Below the pieces are notes generated by a model. That model was not told where the DNA came from and made no database searches. It was given only the letters and a program-made list of their open reading frames with translations. A stretch of 64,000 nt of DNA from Variovorax sp. PBS-H4 (GTDB lineage: Bacteria > Pseudomonadota > Gammaproteobacteria > Burkholderiales > Burkholderiaceae_C). Each line of letters begins with the position of its first letter. Position 1 is the first letter of the stretch. Both the position numbers and the translations under genes were made by a program. Location of the stretch: positions 4,154,001 to 4,218,000 of the forward strand of contig NZ_LR594675.1 of the NCBI RefSeq assembly GCF_901827205.1, written 5' to 3'. Below, in pieces: positions 8,856 to 16,697 of this stretch.

Positions 8856-9644
8856 ATGACCCCGTCGAAACCCGGTCGCCGCACCGCCCAGCCGCGGGTC
8901 GAACTGCAAGTCGCGCCTGTCGCGCCGCAGCGGATCTTCCAGGAGGTAGCGGCCCAGCTGCGCCGGATCATCTCGGAGGGCAAGCTCAAGCCGGGCGACA
9001 AGCTGCCGCCGGAGCGGGAACTGGCAGCGCTCTATGGCGTCAGCCGCAACACCATGCGTGAGGCACTGCGCGCCTTGGAGCTGTCGGGGCTGATCGAGCT
9101 GCGGCTCGGTGCGACGGGCGGCGCGTTCGTGCTGGAGGGCAGCTCGAACGCAGTGGTCAACGGCATGCGCGACCTGTACTTCCTCGGCGCGATCACGCCG
9201 GAGCACCTGACGGACGCGCGCATTTCGATCAGCGCCGCGGTGATCCGGATGGCGGTGGAGCGCATCACCGACGACGAAATCGACGGGCTGGAAGAGAACG
9301 TCGCGGCGGCAGCGCGGGCCCACGCCAGCGGCGACTTCGCCGCACGCACGGCTTACCACCAGGCGTTTCACATGCTGCTTGCCAAGGCCACGCGCAACCC
9401 GATCCTGATCGCGGCCATGGAAGGCGTGATGGAAATTACCCGCCAGTTCGTCAAGGCCATCGGCCCGCAGGAGTGGCCCACGCACACCTTGCCGTCGCGA
9501 AGGCGGCTGCTCAGGCACCTGCGCGCGCGGGATGGCGAAGCCGCAGTAGCCGAAATGACCAGCTCGCTGCGCAAGCTGCACCGCGGCTATCTCGTGATGG
9601 CGAGGGGCCTCAAGCCCGGGGAGCCGGTGTCGCGAAGGGAGTGA
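8856..9644 (+). CDS. GntR family transcriptional regulator (FadR/FCD subfamily)
   Basis: A 262-residue regulator. The winged helix-turn-helix covers about residues 28-95, with LPPERELAALYGVSRNTMREALRALELSGLI. An all-helical FCD ligand-binding domain follows (about 105-245). One metal-binding-type His is in AYHQAFHMLL. The position where FCD proteins usually have Glu-His-Arg reads SRRR here, so metal binding may be altered. The gene is divergent from the importer operon and upstream of a CoA-transferase. Three TGGT-N3-ACCA-like sites around it make it the likely local repressor of genes 2161-15305. An acyl-CoA or carboxylate of the pathway is a plausible inducer. A TTGACA box at 8812-8817 could be its own -35 element, but no good -10 follows. 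Confidence 0.92.
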   Translation: MTPSKPGRRTAQPRVELQVAPVAPQRIFQEVAAQLRRIISEGKLKPGDKLPPERELAALYGVSRNTMREALRALELSGLIELRLGATGGAFVLEGSSNAVVNGMRDLYFLGAITPEHLTDARISISAAVIRMAVERITDDEIDGLEENVAAAARAHASGDFAARTAYHQAFHMLLAKATRNPILIAAMEGVMEITRQFVKAIGPQEWPTHTLPSRRRLLRHLRARDGEAAVAEMTSSLRKLHRGYLVMARGLKPGEPVSRRE

Positions 9645-9705
9645 GTGTGCGGGTGGGGCGGCCCGGTCTTGCGTCCAGACGAGAAACTGGGCCACACTGG
9701 GAGTT

Positions 9706-9716
9706 TGGTCCAACCA
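9706..9716. promoter_or_regulatory. Candidate GntR/FadR-type operator, site 2
   Basis: TGGTCCAACCA fits TGGT-N3-ACCA exactly. It ends two bases before a TTTAAT -10-like box (9718-9723) that would start transcription about 5 bases before the ATG of the CoA-transferase at 9735. No convincing -35 box is seen. The site would block RNA polymerase when bound. Confidence 0.6.
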
Positions 9717-9734
9717 TTTTAATTCTTTACCGCA

Positions 9735-10976
9735 ATGCCCGAACTCCGATCGCAGCACGCGTCCGCAGGCCCCCTCGCGGGACTGCGCGTCGTCGACTTC
9801 ACCCATTTCCTGGCAGGGCCCACCGCCACGATGATCCTCGCCGACGGCGGGGCCGACGTCATCAAGATCGAGAACGCGTTGCGCGGCGACGAGTTCAGGC
9901 ACTTCCAGCCTCCGGAGCCGCGGCTGGGCGGCGAAGGTCCACCGTTCCTATGGGTGAACCGCAACAAGCAGAGCGTCGCGCTCGACCTCAAGTCGCAAGC
10001 GGGCCGCGAGATCGCGCTCGCGCTGGTCGACCAGGCCGATGTCGTCGTCGAGAACTTTTCCGGAAAGGTGATGCAGAAGCTGGGCCTGGGCTGGGAAACG
10101 CTTGCCGCGCGCAACCCGCGCCTGGTCTATTGCGCCGTCTCGGCGTACGGCCGAGAGGGCCCGCTCGCCGATCGGCTCGGTTTCGATCCGGTGGTGCAGG
10201 CCGAAAGCGGCTTCCTGTCGATGAACGGCTACCCCGACCGCGAGGGGGTGCGCAGCGGCTCGTCGGTGATGGACCTCTCGGCCGGCATGATGGCAAGCAA
10301 CGCAATCCTGCAGGCCGTGGTCGCCCGCTACCGCACGGGCAAGGGGCAGCGCGTCGAGGTGGCGCTGTACGACACCGCGATGATGATGATCGGCTACGTC
10401 GCCGCGCAGCACCTGTTCAGCGGCGTGCAGTACCAGCGCGTGGGCAACGGCAGCGCCGACACGGTGCCGACGGGCGTGTTCCAGGCCAGCGACAAGCCGT
10501 TCTTCCTGGTCTGCTCGAGCACCCCTACCTTCCAGCGCGTCTTCCGCGACGTCGCGGGCATGCCGGAAATCGCGGACGACCCGGAACTGATGAAGCCGCC
10601 CGGCCGGATGGCGCACCAGGCGCGACTCGTGGGGCTCTTGCGCGACCTGTTCGCGACGCAGCCGCGCGAGCACTGGCTGGCGAAGATGCGCGATTGCGGC
10701 GTGCCGGCCGGTGCCGTGCGGACCATCGAGGAGGCGCTGGTGTCGCCCGAGACGAAGGCACGCGGGCTGGTCACCGAGATTCCGCATCCGACGGCGGGCA
10801 AGGTGCCGAACATCGCCGGCCCGATGCGCTTCAGCGATACCCCCGTGGTGGCGCCGGTTGCCGCGCCCGTCCTGGGCCAGCACACCAGGGAAGTGCTGGA
10901 ACGGGTGCTCGGGTTCGATGCGGCGCGGCTGGAGGCGGCGGCGAAAGCAGGCGCGTTCGGCGCGTCGAACGCGTAG
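9735..10976 (+). CDS. CaiB/BaiF (class III) CoA-transferase
   Basis: A 413-residue family III CoA-transferase, which moves CoA between carboxylates through an aspartyl intermediate. The N-terminal GLRVVDFTHFLAGP motif, the VNRNKQSVALDLKS segment and the catalytic Asp candidate in LGFDPVVQAESG near residue 154 are present, and the length is usual. It is clearly paralogous to the CoA-transferase at 12655-13983 (shared segments VSAYGREG, ADRLGFDP, SMNGYPDR). It lies 90 bases after the GntR gene with its own operator and faces the OB-fold gene, whose stop is 4 bases away. The two transferases may act as a pair or on successive substrates. Confidence 0.93.
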   Translation: MPELRSQHASAGPLAGLRVVDFTHFLAGPTATMILADGGADVIKIENALRGDEFRHFQPPEPRLGGEGPPFLWVNRNKQSVALDLKSQAGREIALALVDQADVVVENFSGKVMQKLGLGWETLAARNPRLVYCAVSAYGREGPLADRLGFDPVVQAESGFLSMNGYPDREGVRSGSSVMDLSAGMMASNAILQAVVARYRTGKGQRVEVALYDTAMMMIGYVAAQHLFSGVQYQRVGNGSADTVPTGVFQASDKPFFLVCSSTPTFQRVFRDVAGMPEIADDPELMKPPGRMAHQARLVGLLRDLFATQPREHWLAKMRDCGVPAGAVRTIEEALVSPETKARGLVTEIPHPTAGKVPNIAGPMRFSDTPVVAPVAAPVLGQHTREVLERVLGFDAARLEAAAKAGAFGASNA

Positions 10977-10980
10977 GCGA

Positions 10981-11364
10981 TCAGCTGGCCGATGCCGGCT
11001 TGAACACGGGGAAGCCCTCGCCGGTGCTGTCCCAGTCGATGGCGACGGCCTGGCCGATGGCCAGGCTGCCGTAGGGCGCATCGATGCGCGCCAGCACGCG
11101 CGGCCCTTCGGCCAGCTGTACCAGCGCCAGGGCATACGGCACGAGCTTTTCGAGTGCGGGGGGTGCGACGCGGCTGTGGGTCAGCGCGAAGATCGCTCCG
11201 CGCCCCGAGGCCGGTCTCCACTGCACGCCGCTCTCGCTGAAAAGGCTTTGTGGCCGCGGATAAAACTGCGCGCGCCCGGTCGCGTTGTCGAACTGCAGCA
11301 TCAGCTTGCGCTCGCGCAACCCGTTCCAGAACGGCGCGCTGATATCGGTCAGGTGTGTGTTCAT
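10981..11364 (-). CDS. OB-fold (DUF35-type) partner of the thiolase-like protein
   Basis: A 127-residue protein of the OB-fold/DUF35 acyl-CoA-associated family. The N-terminal helix FWNGLRERKLMLQFDN, the Y-P-R-P segment (FYPRPQSL) and the OB-fold strand patterns are present. The N-terminal zinc ribbon usual in the family should carry four cysteines, but the protein contains no cysteine at all, so the rubredoxin-like site is lost. Its ATG overlaps the stop of the thiolase-like gene by four bases (ATGA), supporting a stoichiometric complex. Such pairs are known for thiolase-like aldolases of steroid side-chain breakdown as well as for thiolases. Confidence 0.85.
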   Translation of the reverse strand: MNTHLTDISAPFWNGLRERKLMLQFDNATGRAQFYPRPQSLFSESGVQWRPASGRGAIFALTHSRVAPPALEKLVPYALALVQLAEGPRVLARIDAPYGSLAIGQAVAIDWDSTGEGFPVFKPASAS

Positions 11365-12539
11365 TGCCCTCGCTCCAGCAGCATCACGCTGCTCGTGCCC
11401 CAGGTGCGGGCGTACTGGATGACGCCGATGCCGGTGAGCATTGCGTTGCCGTGGTCCTTCACCTGGCGTTCGCCGGCTTCGCCGAACAGCTGGCGGATGC
11501 ACTCCACCAGGTTCACGCCGCCACCGGCGAGGCCGGGCTGGCCCGCCGAGATCTGGCCGCCGCTGGTGTTCAGCGGCAAGTCGCCGCCGATGTTGAAGTC
11601 GTGCGCCGCCACGAACGCGCCGCCCTGCCCCGCTTCGCAAAACCCCGTCTGTTCGAGCTGCAGGATCAGCGCGATCAGGAAGTCGTCGTACCAGTGCAGC
11701 ATCTTCACGTCGCGCGGGCGCATGGCCGCCTGCCGGAAGGCGCGCGGCGCGACTTCGCTGAAGCCGGTGCGCAGCATGTCGCCGCACTCTTCCCGCGGGT
11801 CGAAGTTGATGCGCTCGGCGTAGCCGATTGGATGCGCCATCTTCAGGCCAAGCTGCCTGGCCAGCTTGCTCGAGGTGACCAGCACCGCGCTGGCACCGTC
11901 GCAACGCATGACGCAATCGAGCATGCGCAGGGGATCGGACACCACTTTCGAATCGAGGTAGTCGCGTTCAGTGAGCGGCTTGCGCAGCACGTCGCAGGCG
12001 TTCGGGTTCAGCAGCGCGCCGTTGCGTTGCGTGACGGCGAGCTTCGCCAGGGCATCGTGCGGCAGGCCGTAGCGCTGGTCGTAGACGTTGCTGAGAAGGG
12101 CAAAGGCGGTGAGCGGCCCAGCATAGCCGGCGGGATCGCAATACTCCGTCCGGTGACCTGACTGCAACGACCGATCGACCGTGGACACCGCATCCGTGGC
12201 CACGCACAGCACCATCTCGCACAGGCCGGCCTCGATCGCCATTGCGGCGCGGATGATGTTGCCGCCCGCCGAGGCTCCGCCGATCTCGGTCGCCTGGCAC
12301 CACGACACCGACAGGCCCAGTCCCTCGGCAAGCAGGTTGCTGTAGAACGGGTTGCCCCCTTCCGACATCGACAGGGTGGTCGCGAAGCCGTCGATGCGAT
12401 CGCGTTCGATGCCGGCCTGCTTCAGCACCGCGTCCACCGCTTCTCCAGCGAGCGACAGCGCGGTCCGGCCGCTGCGGCGGACGAGTTTGGTTTCGGCGTA
12501 GCCGGCGATGGCCACGCCGCGGTCTGTCAGAAAAGGCAT
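11361..12539 (-). CDS. Thiolase-like (lipid-transfer/Ltp-type) protein
   Basis: A 392-residue thiolase-fold protein. The C-terminal glycine-rich loop NTSGGQISAGQPGLAGGG and the YDDF segment are present. The N-terminal position that holds the nucleophilic Cys of true thiolases reads TEIGGASAGG, with no Cys. This GGAS form is typical of thiolase-like lipid-transfer proteins, including Ltp2-type retro-aldolases that work with a DUF35 partner. A retro-aldol cleavage of a hydroxyacyl-CoA is therefore as likely as thiolysis. The ATG at 12539 is preceded by GGAGA. It is between CoA-transferase 2 and the OB-fold gene in one operon. Confidence 0.87.
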   Translation of the reverse strand: MPFLTDRGVAIAGYAETKLVRRSGRTALSLAGEAVDAVLKQAGIERDRIDGFATTLSMSEGGNPFYSNLLAEGLGLSVSWCQATEIGGASAGGNIIRAAMAIEAGLCEMVLCVATDAVSTVDRSLQSGHRTEYCDPAGYAGPLTAFALLSNVYDQRYGLPHDALAKLAVTQRNGALLNPNACDVLRKPLTERDYLDSKVVSDPLRMLDCVMRCDGASAVLVTSSKLARQLGLKMAHPIGYAERINFDPREECGDMLRTGFSEVAPRAFRQAAMRPRDVKMLHWYDDFLIALILQLEQTGFCEAGQGGAFVAAHDFNIGGDLPLNTSGGQISAGQPGLAGGGVNLVECIRQLFGEAGERQVKDHGNAMLTGIGVIQYARTWGTSSVMLLERGQ

Positions 12540-12654
12540 CGGGTCTCCTGGTGTTGAGTCACGCGCATCCACCCGAGTCCGGCAGCGCGTCGAGCACGTC
12601 GGCACCGTCGGCCGCCATATCCTGCACGCCTGCGTCCGGATGGCGTCCTGGGCG

Positions 12655-13983
12655 TCAGGCGACCGCCGGTTGCTCTGCCGGCACGTGCGCCTTCTTGGGC
12701 TCGGTGGCGCTCAGCGCGCCGTTGTCACGCAGCTGCGCCAGCTTCGCGGCGTCGTAGCCGAGCACTTCGCCGAGCACTTCGTCCGTGTGCTGGCCGACCG
12801 CCGGCGCCGGCTTCGGGTCGACCGTAGGCGTCTCGGAAAAGCGGAAGGGCATGCGCACGTTCGGCATCCAGCCCACCACCGGGTGCTCGATGCGCGTGAC
12901 CAGTTCGCGCGCCTGCGCTTCCTTCGAGCGCAGGGCAGCGCCGACGGTGCGGACCTCGCCGCACGGGATCTGCGCGGCGCGCATGCGCGGCTGCCAGTAC
13001 TCCCACGGCTGCTGCTTGAACAGGTCCTCGAGGATGCCGAAGATTTCTGCGCGTTTGGCAATGCGCCCGTTGCGGTCCTTGTAGACCGGATCATCGGCAA
13101 GGTCGGGCCGCTCGAGAACCTGCGAGGCGAGCCGATGGAAGATCTTGTCGTTGCCGCAGTTGATGTAGAAAGGCTTGTCCTTCGACTCGAAGACGCCAGA
13201 GGGGCACGTGTCGGGGCTCGTGTTGCCGTGCCGCTGGGGATCCGCGCCGGAGAACATGTGCTGCATGGCGGCGTAGCCCGTCATCAGCACGGCGTTGTCG
13301 AACAGCCCCACTTCGATGTACTGCCCTTCCCCGGTGCGGCCACGCGCGAGCAGCGCAGCCAGGATCGCATTGCACGCCATCATCGCGGTGCTGATATCGA
13401 TCACCGGAGACAGCGTGCGGACGCCCTGCCGATCGGGATAGCCATTCATGGAGATAAAGCCGCTTTCCGCCTGGGCGATGGGGTCGAAGCCGAGGCGGTC
13501 GGCGAACTCGCCTTCGCGGCCGTAGGCGGAGACGGAGAGGTAGACGATGCGCGGGTTGATCTTCTTCACGCTCTCGTAGTCGAGCCCGAACCGGTCCATC
13601 ACGCCGGTGGAAAAGTTCTCCGCCACGACGTCGGCATGGCGGATCAGCTCGCGCACGACGGCCAGCCCTTCCTCGTTCTTCAGGTTGACTGCGACGCTGC
13701 GCTTGTTGCGGTTGGTCCACATGTGAGGCGCGCCTTGCGCGGGCAACTGGGGATGCAGGGGCGGATAGTGGCGGAACTCGTCGCCGCGGCCGGGGGTCTC
13801 GACCTTGATCACGTCGGCGCCCATCTCGGCCATGATGGTGGTGGCGTAGGGGCCGGCAATGAAGTGCGTGAAGTCCACCACGCGGATTCCCTCCAGTGCC
13901 GTCGGAGCACCGGCCGGGCGGGGCTTGTGCAGGGGCAGGTCCTTGAAGCTGTCGAAGTTCGTCGCGGTGGTGGGCGTGCTCAT
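12655..13983 (-). CDS. CaiB/BaiF (class III) CoA-transferase, second paralogue
   Basis: A 442-residue family III CoA-transferase. GIRVVDFTHFIAGP, TNRNKRSVAVNLKN and the catalytic Asp candidate in LGFDPIAQAESG are present. About 30 extra N-terminal residues and an alanine/proline-rich tail (KKAHVPAEQPAVA) distinguish it from the paralogue at 9735. It is the first gene of the minus-strand operon with the thiolase-like and OB-fold genes (115-base gap to the next start). A strong promoter reads TTGACG (14056-14051), 16 bases, TATAAT (14034-14029). An operator candidate overlaps the end of the -10 box and the expected transcription start. Confidence 0.93.
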   Translation of the reverse strand: MSTPTTATNFDSFKDLPLHKPRPAGAPTALEGIRVVDFTHFIAGPYATTIMAEMGADVIKVETPGRGDEFRHYPPLHPQLPAQGAPHMWTNRNKRSVAVNLKNEEGLAVVRELIRHADVVAENFSTGVMDRFGLDYESVKKINPRIVYLSVSAYGREGEFADRLGFDPIAQAESGFISMNGYPDRQGVRTLSPVIDISTAMMACNAILAALLARGRTGEGQYIEVGLFDNAVLMTGYAAMQHMFSGADPQRHGNTSPDTCPSGVFESKDKPFYINCGNDKIFHRLASQVLERPDLADDPVYKDRNGRIAKRAEIFGILEDLFKQQPWEYWQPRMRAAQIPCGEVRTVGAALRSKEAQARELVTRIEHPVVGWMPNVRMPFRFSETPTVDPKPAPAVGQHTDEVLGEVLGYDAAKLAQLRDNGALSATEPKKAHVPAEQPAVA

Positions 13984-14007
13984 GAGGGGTTCTTCCGGCC
14001 TGCGGCG

Positions 14008-14036
14008 TTGTTTTCCATTGGTTAGACCATTATACT
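14008..14036 (+). promoter_or_regulatory. Candidate promoter of the SnoaL-like/DUF2889 genes
   Basis: TTGTTT (14008-14013), a 17-base spacer and TATACT (14031-14036) make a good sigma70 promoter for the plus-strand gene at 14075. The palindrome 14019-14029 lies inside the spacer. Confidence 0.6.
14019..14029. promoter_or_regulatory. Candidate GntR/FadR-type operator, site 3
   Basis: TGGTTAGACCA fits TGGT-N3-ACCA exactly. It sits between the plus-strand promoter boxes and immediately downstream of the minus-strand -10, so one bound dimer could repress both the CoA-transferase 2 operon and the SnoaL-like gene. Confidence 0.65.
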
Positions 14037-14056
14037 TTCGCAGCACCTTCCGTCAA
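14029..14056 (-). promoter_or_regulatory. Candidate promoter of the CoA-transferase 2 operon
   Basis: On the minus strand TTGACG (14056-14051), a 16-base spacer and a perfect TATAAT (14034-14029) are present. It overlaps the divergent plus-strand promoter and operator site 3. Confidence 0.65.
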
Positions 14057-14074
14057 CCCTCGCCGAGGACATCC

Positions 14075-14629
14075 ATGGACATCGATGCCCGCTACCACCT
14101 CCTGAGCTTCGAGCAGATCGCACAGCTCAAGGCGCGCTATTGCCGCTACATCGACACGAAGCAGTGGGACCGCCTGCCCTCGGTGTTCACCGACGACTGC
14201 AGCTTCGAGGGTCTCGGCTCCGCGCCGCCCGGCGCCGACGTGGCCACCTTCGTCCAGGGTGTCTCCACGCGCCTGGGCCCCACCATCTCGGTGCACCACG
14301 TGCACCAGCCCGAGCTGGTCCTGACCAGCTCGACCACGGCCACCGGCGTGTGGGCGATGGAGGATTTCGTCGAGTGGCAGGACGGCGGCGCCGTCAAGGA
14401 AGCGCCCGGTTCGAAGGGCTTTCGCGGCTACGGCCACTACGAAGAGCAATACCGCAAGGTCGGCAGCGAATGGAAGATCTGCTTTCTGCGCCTGACGCGC
14501 CTGCGCATCGACGCGGTGCCCGCCGACAGCCCTCCCGCCCGAATGGGCGCTTGCCAGGCGTCGCCCGACTGGGTCGAGAAAGCGGCCAGCCAGGCAGAAG
14601 CCGAGATGCTGAACTGGAGCACCAACTGA
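14075..14629 (+). CDS. Nuclear transport factor 2 / SnoaL-like protein
   Basis: A 184-residue protein with the opening typical of SnoaL_4-type polyketide-cyclase-like folds: LLSFEQIAQLKARYCRYIDTKQWDRLPSVFTDDCSFEG, then a HHVHQPEL strand and the ending EEQYRKVGSEWKICFLRLTRLRID. Family members are small cone-shaped enzymes (dehydratases, isomerases, cyclases) or binding proteins. The ATG at 14075 is chosen because it starts the conserved region and lies about 30 bases after the predicted transcription start. It is divergent from CoA-transferase 2 and shares its operator region. Its reaction is not identifiable. Confidence 0.85.
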   Translation: MDIDARYHLLSFEQIAQLKARYCRYIDTKQWDRLPSVFTDDCSFEGLGSAPPGADVATFVQGVSTRLGPTISVHHVHQPELVLTSSTTATGVWAMEDFVEWQDGGAVKEAPGSKGFRGYGHYEEQYRKVGSEWKICFLRLTRLRIDAVPADSPPARMGACQASPDWVEKAASQAEAEMLNWSTN

Positions 14630-14705
14630 TGTTCCGCTGCGGTGTCTTCAGCCGCAAGGCGACGGCGCAGCTTTTCTTCCTCCCACGCATTTCCCCTCCG
14701 CAAAG

Positions 14706-15305
14706 ATGAGCTTCGCCACCACCGCCGACCTTCCGCCCGCCGAACCGGGGCGAGTACCGCTCCACACCCGCCGAATCGAGATGCAGGGCTGGCGCCGCTC
14801 GGACGGCATGTGGGACATCGAGGGCGAATTGCTGGACCGGAAGAACTACGACTACGTCTCGTCAGAGGGCCAAGCGCGCGCGGCCGGCACACCGGTGCAC
14901 AACATGAAGATCAGGCTCACCGTGGATGCCCAGATGACGGTGCGGGCGATCCAGGTGGCCATGCCGCACACGCCTTTCGCCGAATGCCATGGGGGCGCGG
15001 CACCGCTCCAGGGCCTGGTCGGCGCATCGCTGATGCGCGGCTGGCGCAAGGCCATCGACGAGGCTGCCGGCGGCATCGCGGGCTGCACGCACCTGCGCGA
15101 GCTGCTGCCGCCCATGGCGACAACCGCGTTCCAGACCGTGATGCACGACATCACGATGGGCAAGCGGGACCGGGGCGAGGATGTCTATGCCGGCGACAAG
15201 CCGCCGGCGGCCTTCGGGCAGTGCATTGCATGGGATTTCGACGGCGCCGTGGTCAAGCGGGTGGCGCCGAAGTTCGCAGGCTACCGCCCTCCAGCTTCGA
15301 AGTGA
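14706..15305 (+). CDS. DUF2889 domain protein
   Basis: A 199-residue protein that matches the DUF2889 pattern: an N-terminal LHTRRIEMQGWRRSDGMWDIEGEL segment, the NMKIRLTVD strand, and a C-terminal GGIAGCTHLRELLPP motif with Cys and His. DUF2889 proteins are recurrent companions of CoA-dependent catabolic genes but their chemistry is unknown. The Cys-Thr-His cluster could bind a metal (inference). It follows the SnoaL-like gene by 76 bases and is probably in the same transcript. Confidence 0.85.
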   Translation: MSFATTADLPPAEPGRVPLHTRRIEMQGWRRSDGMWDIEGELLDRKNYDYVSSEGQARAAGTPVHNMKIRLTVDAQMTVRAIQVAMPHTPFAECHGGAAPLQGLVGASLMRGWRKAIDEAAGGIAGCTHLRELLPPMATTAFQTVMHDITMGKRDRGEDVYAGDKPPAAFGQCIAWDFDGAVVKRVAPKFAGYRPPASK

Positions 15306-15450
15306 CCGGCAGCGCCTGTCGTTGCTTCGGCTTCAGGCTATCCCTCGTTGCGCGAAATGAGTTCTTTACTATCATCTGATGAATGTGAACGCAAGTTCGC
15401 AACCTCTGTCGCAGGCTCGGACCTTGCTTTCAACTTCTTCAGAACTGTAG

Positions 15451-16602
15451 GTGGAACCTTTGAGACCTCTTCATCGCCTCCTCGCCTCGCTCGTCTTGAC
15501 CCTGTCTCTCGGGGCCGCAGCCCAGACGACCGGCGCACCCATCGTCATCGGTTCCTCCATCCCGCTCACCGGCGGGGTTTCCACCTTCGGGCAGCATTCG
15601 CGCTGGGGCTCCGAACTCGCCATCGCCGAGGCCAATGCGGCGGGCGGCGTGCTCGGCCGCAAGATCGAGATCGACTTTCAGGACAACCGCTGCAACCCGG
15701 CGGAGGCCGTCAAGAGCGTCACCAAGATGATCTCCGACAAAAAATACGTCGCGATCCTCGACGGCCTGTGCAGCTCGGTGGCGCTCGCCATCATGCCGCT
15801 CGTCGAGCGGGCCGAGATCCCGTTCGTGGTGGCCAATGCGTCCGCCACCTCGATTGCCGAGAAGTCGGGCGTGGGCGGCAACAAGTGGACCTTCAAGGTG
15901 AACCCCACCGACGCCAGCATGCTCGACGCGCTGGTGACCTGGCTCGCGAAGGACGGCAAGGCCGGCAACATCGCCTTCGTGGGCGAGGACACCGACTTCG
16001 GCCGCGCCGGCTCCTCGGGTTTCGAGAGTGCGCTGAAGAAGCACAACCTGAAGCTGGCGAGCGTCGACTTCTACCAGAAGGGCACGGCTGACTTCAGCAC
16101 GCTGCTCGCCAAGATCAAGTCGAAGAAGCCGTCGATGGTTGCGATGTACGCCATCGATGCCGACTTCCAGAACGCGATGCGCCAATGGCACGCCATGGGC
16201 GCCGGCATTCCGCTCACGGGCCGCGTGCTGGTCGACCAGGTGCCCAAGGAAATCCTCGCCAGCGGCACGCTCGACGGCACCGTGGCCGTGCAGCCGTACG
16301 ACCTGAACGTGGACCTGCCGGCCAACAAGGCCTTTGTCGAGGCGTACCGCAAGAAGAACGGCGAGGCGCCCATCCTGGTGGGCTTCGAGTCCTACGAGAC
16401 CACCCGCATCCTGATCGACGCGATCAAGCGCGCAGGCAGCACCGAGCCGGCGGCCGTGCGCGAGGCGCTGACGAAAACCAAGTACCCGTCGATCCTCGGC
16501 GCGACGCTGGAGTTCGACGCCAACAACCTGGTGCACAACAATGCCGTGATCCTCGGCATCCAGGGCGGCAAGGTCGTGGTGCTCGGTTTCAGCAAGACCT
16601 GA
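15451..16602 (+). CDS. ABC transporter substrate-binding protein (branched-chain type)
   Basis: A 383-residue periplasmic binding protein of the peripla_BP_6 type. A Sec signal peptide (LLASLVLTLSLGAAAQT) precedes IVIGSSIPLTGGVSTFGQ. Later family signs are GGVLGRKIEIDFQDNRCNP and the C-terminal NNAVILGIQGGKVVVL. The frame is given with GTG at 15451; a TTG at 15460 preceded by AGGTGGA is an equally plausible start and would give a slightly shorter signal. It heads the complete transporter set up to 20116. The ligand is unknown. Confidence 0.9.
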   Translation: MEPLRPLHRLLASLVLTLSLGAAAQTTGAPIVIGSSIPLTGGVSTFGQHSRWGSELAIAEANAAGGVLGRKIEIDFQDNRCNPAEAVKSVTKMISDKKYVAILDGLCSSVALAIMPLVERAEIPFVVANASATSIAEKSGVGGNKWTFKVNPTDASMLDALVTWLAKDGKAGNIAFVGEDTDFGRAGSSGFESALKKHNLKLASVDFYQKGTADFSTLLAKIKSKKPSMVAMYAIDADFQNAMRQWHAMGAGIPLTGRVLVDQVPKEILASGTLDGTVAVQPYDLNVDLPANKAFVEAYRKKNGEAPILVGFESYETTRILIDAIKRAGSTEPAAVREALTKTKYPSILGATLEFDANNLVHNNAVILGIQGGKVVVLGFSKT

Positions 16603-16697
16603 AGCTGGACTGATCAGGAGCGAGGGGCTCGTCGCGCGCCATCCGGCACTGCGCCCGGCCACTCTTCCCATCGCGCCGCGAGGCGAACAGGCAACGC

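Noticed and set aside
9473..11074. 533-codon plus-strand frame overlapping the GntR and CoA-transferase genes
   Set aside because: Frame-shifted shadow of the CoA-transferase with Arg/Ala-rich composition.
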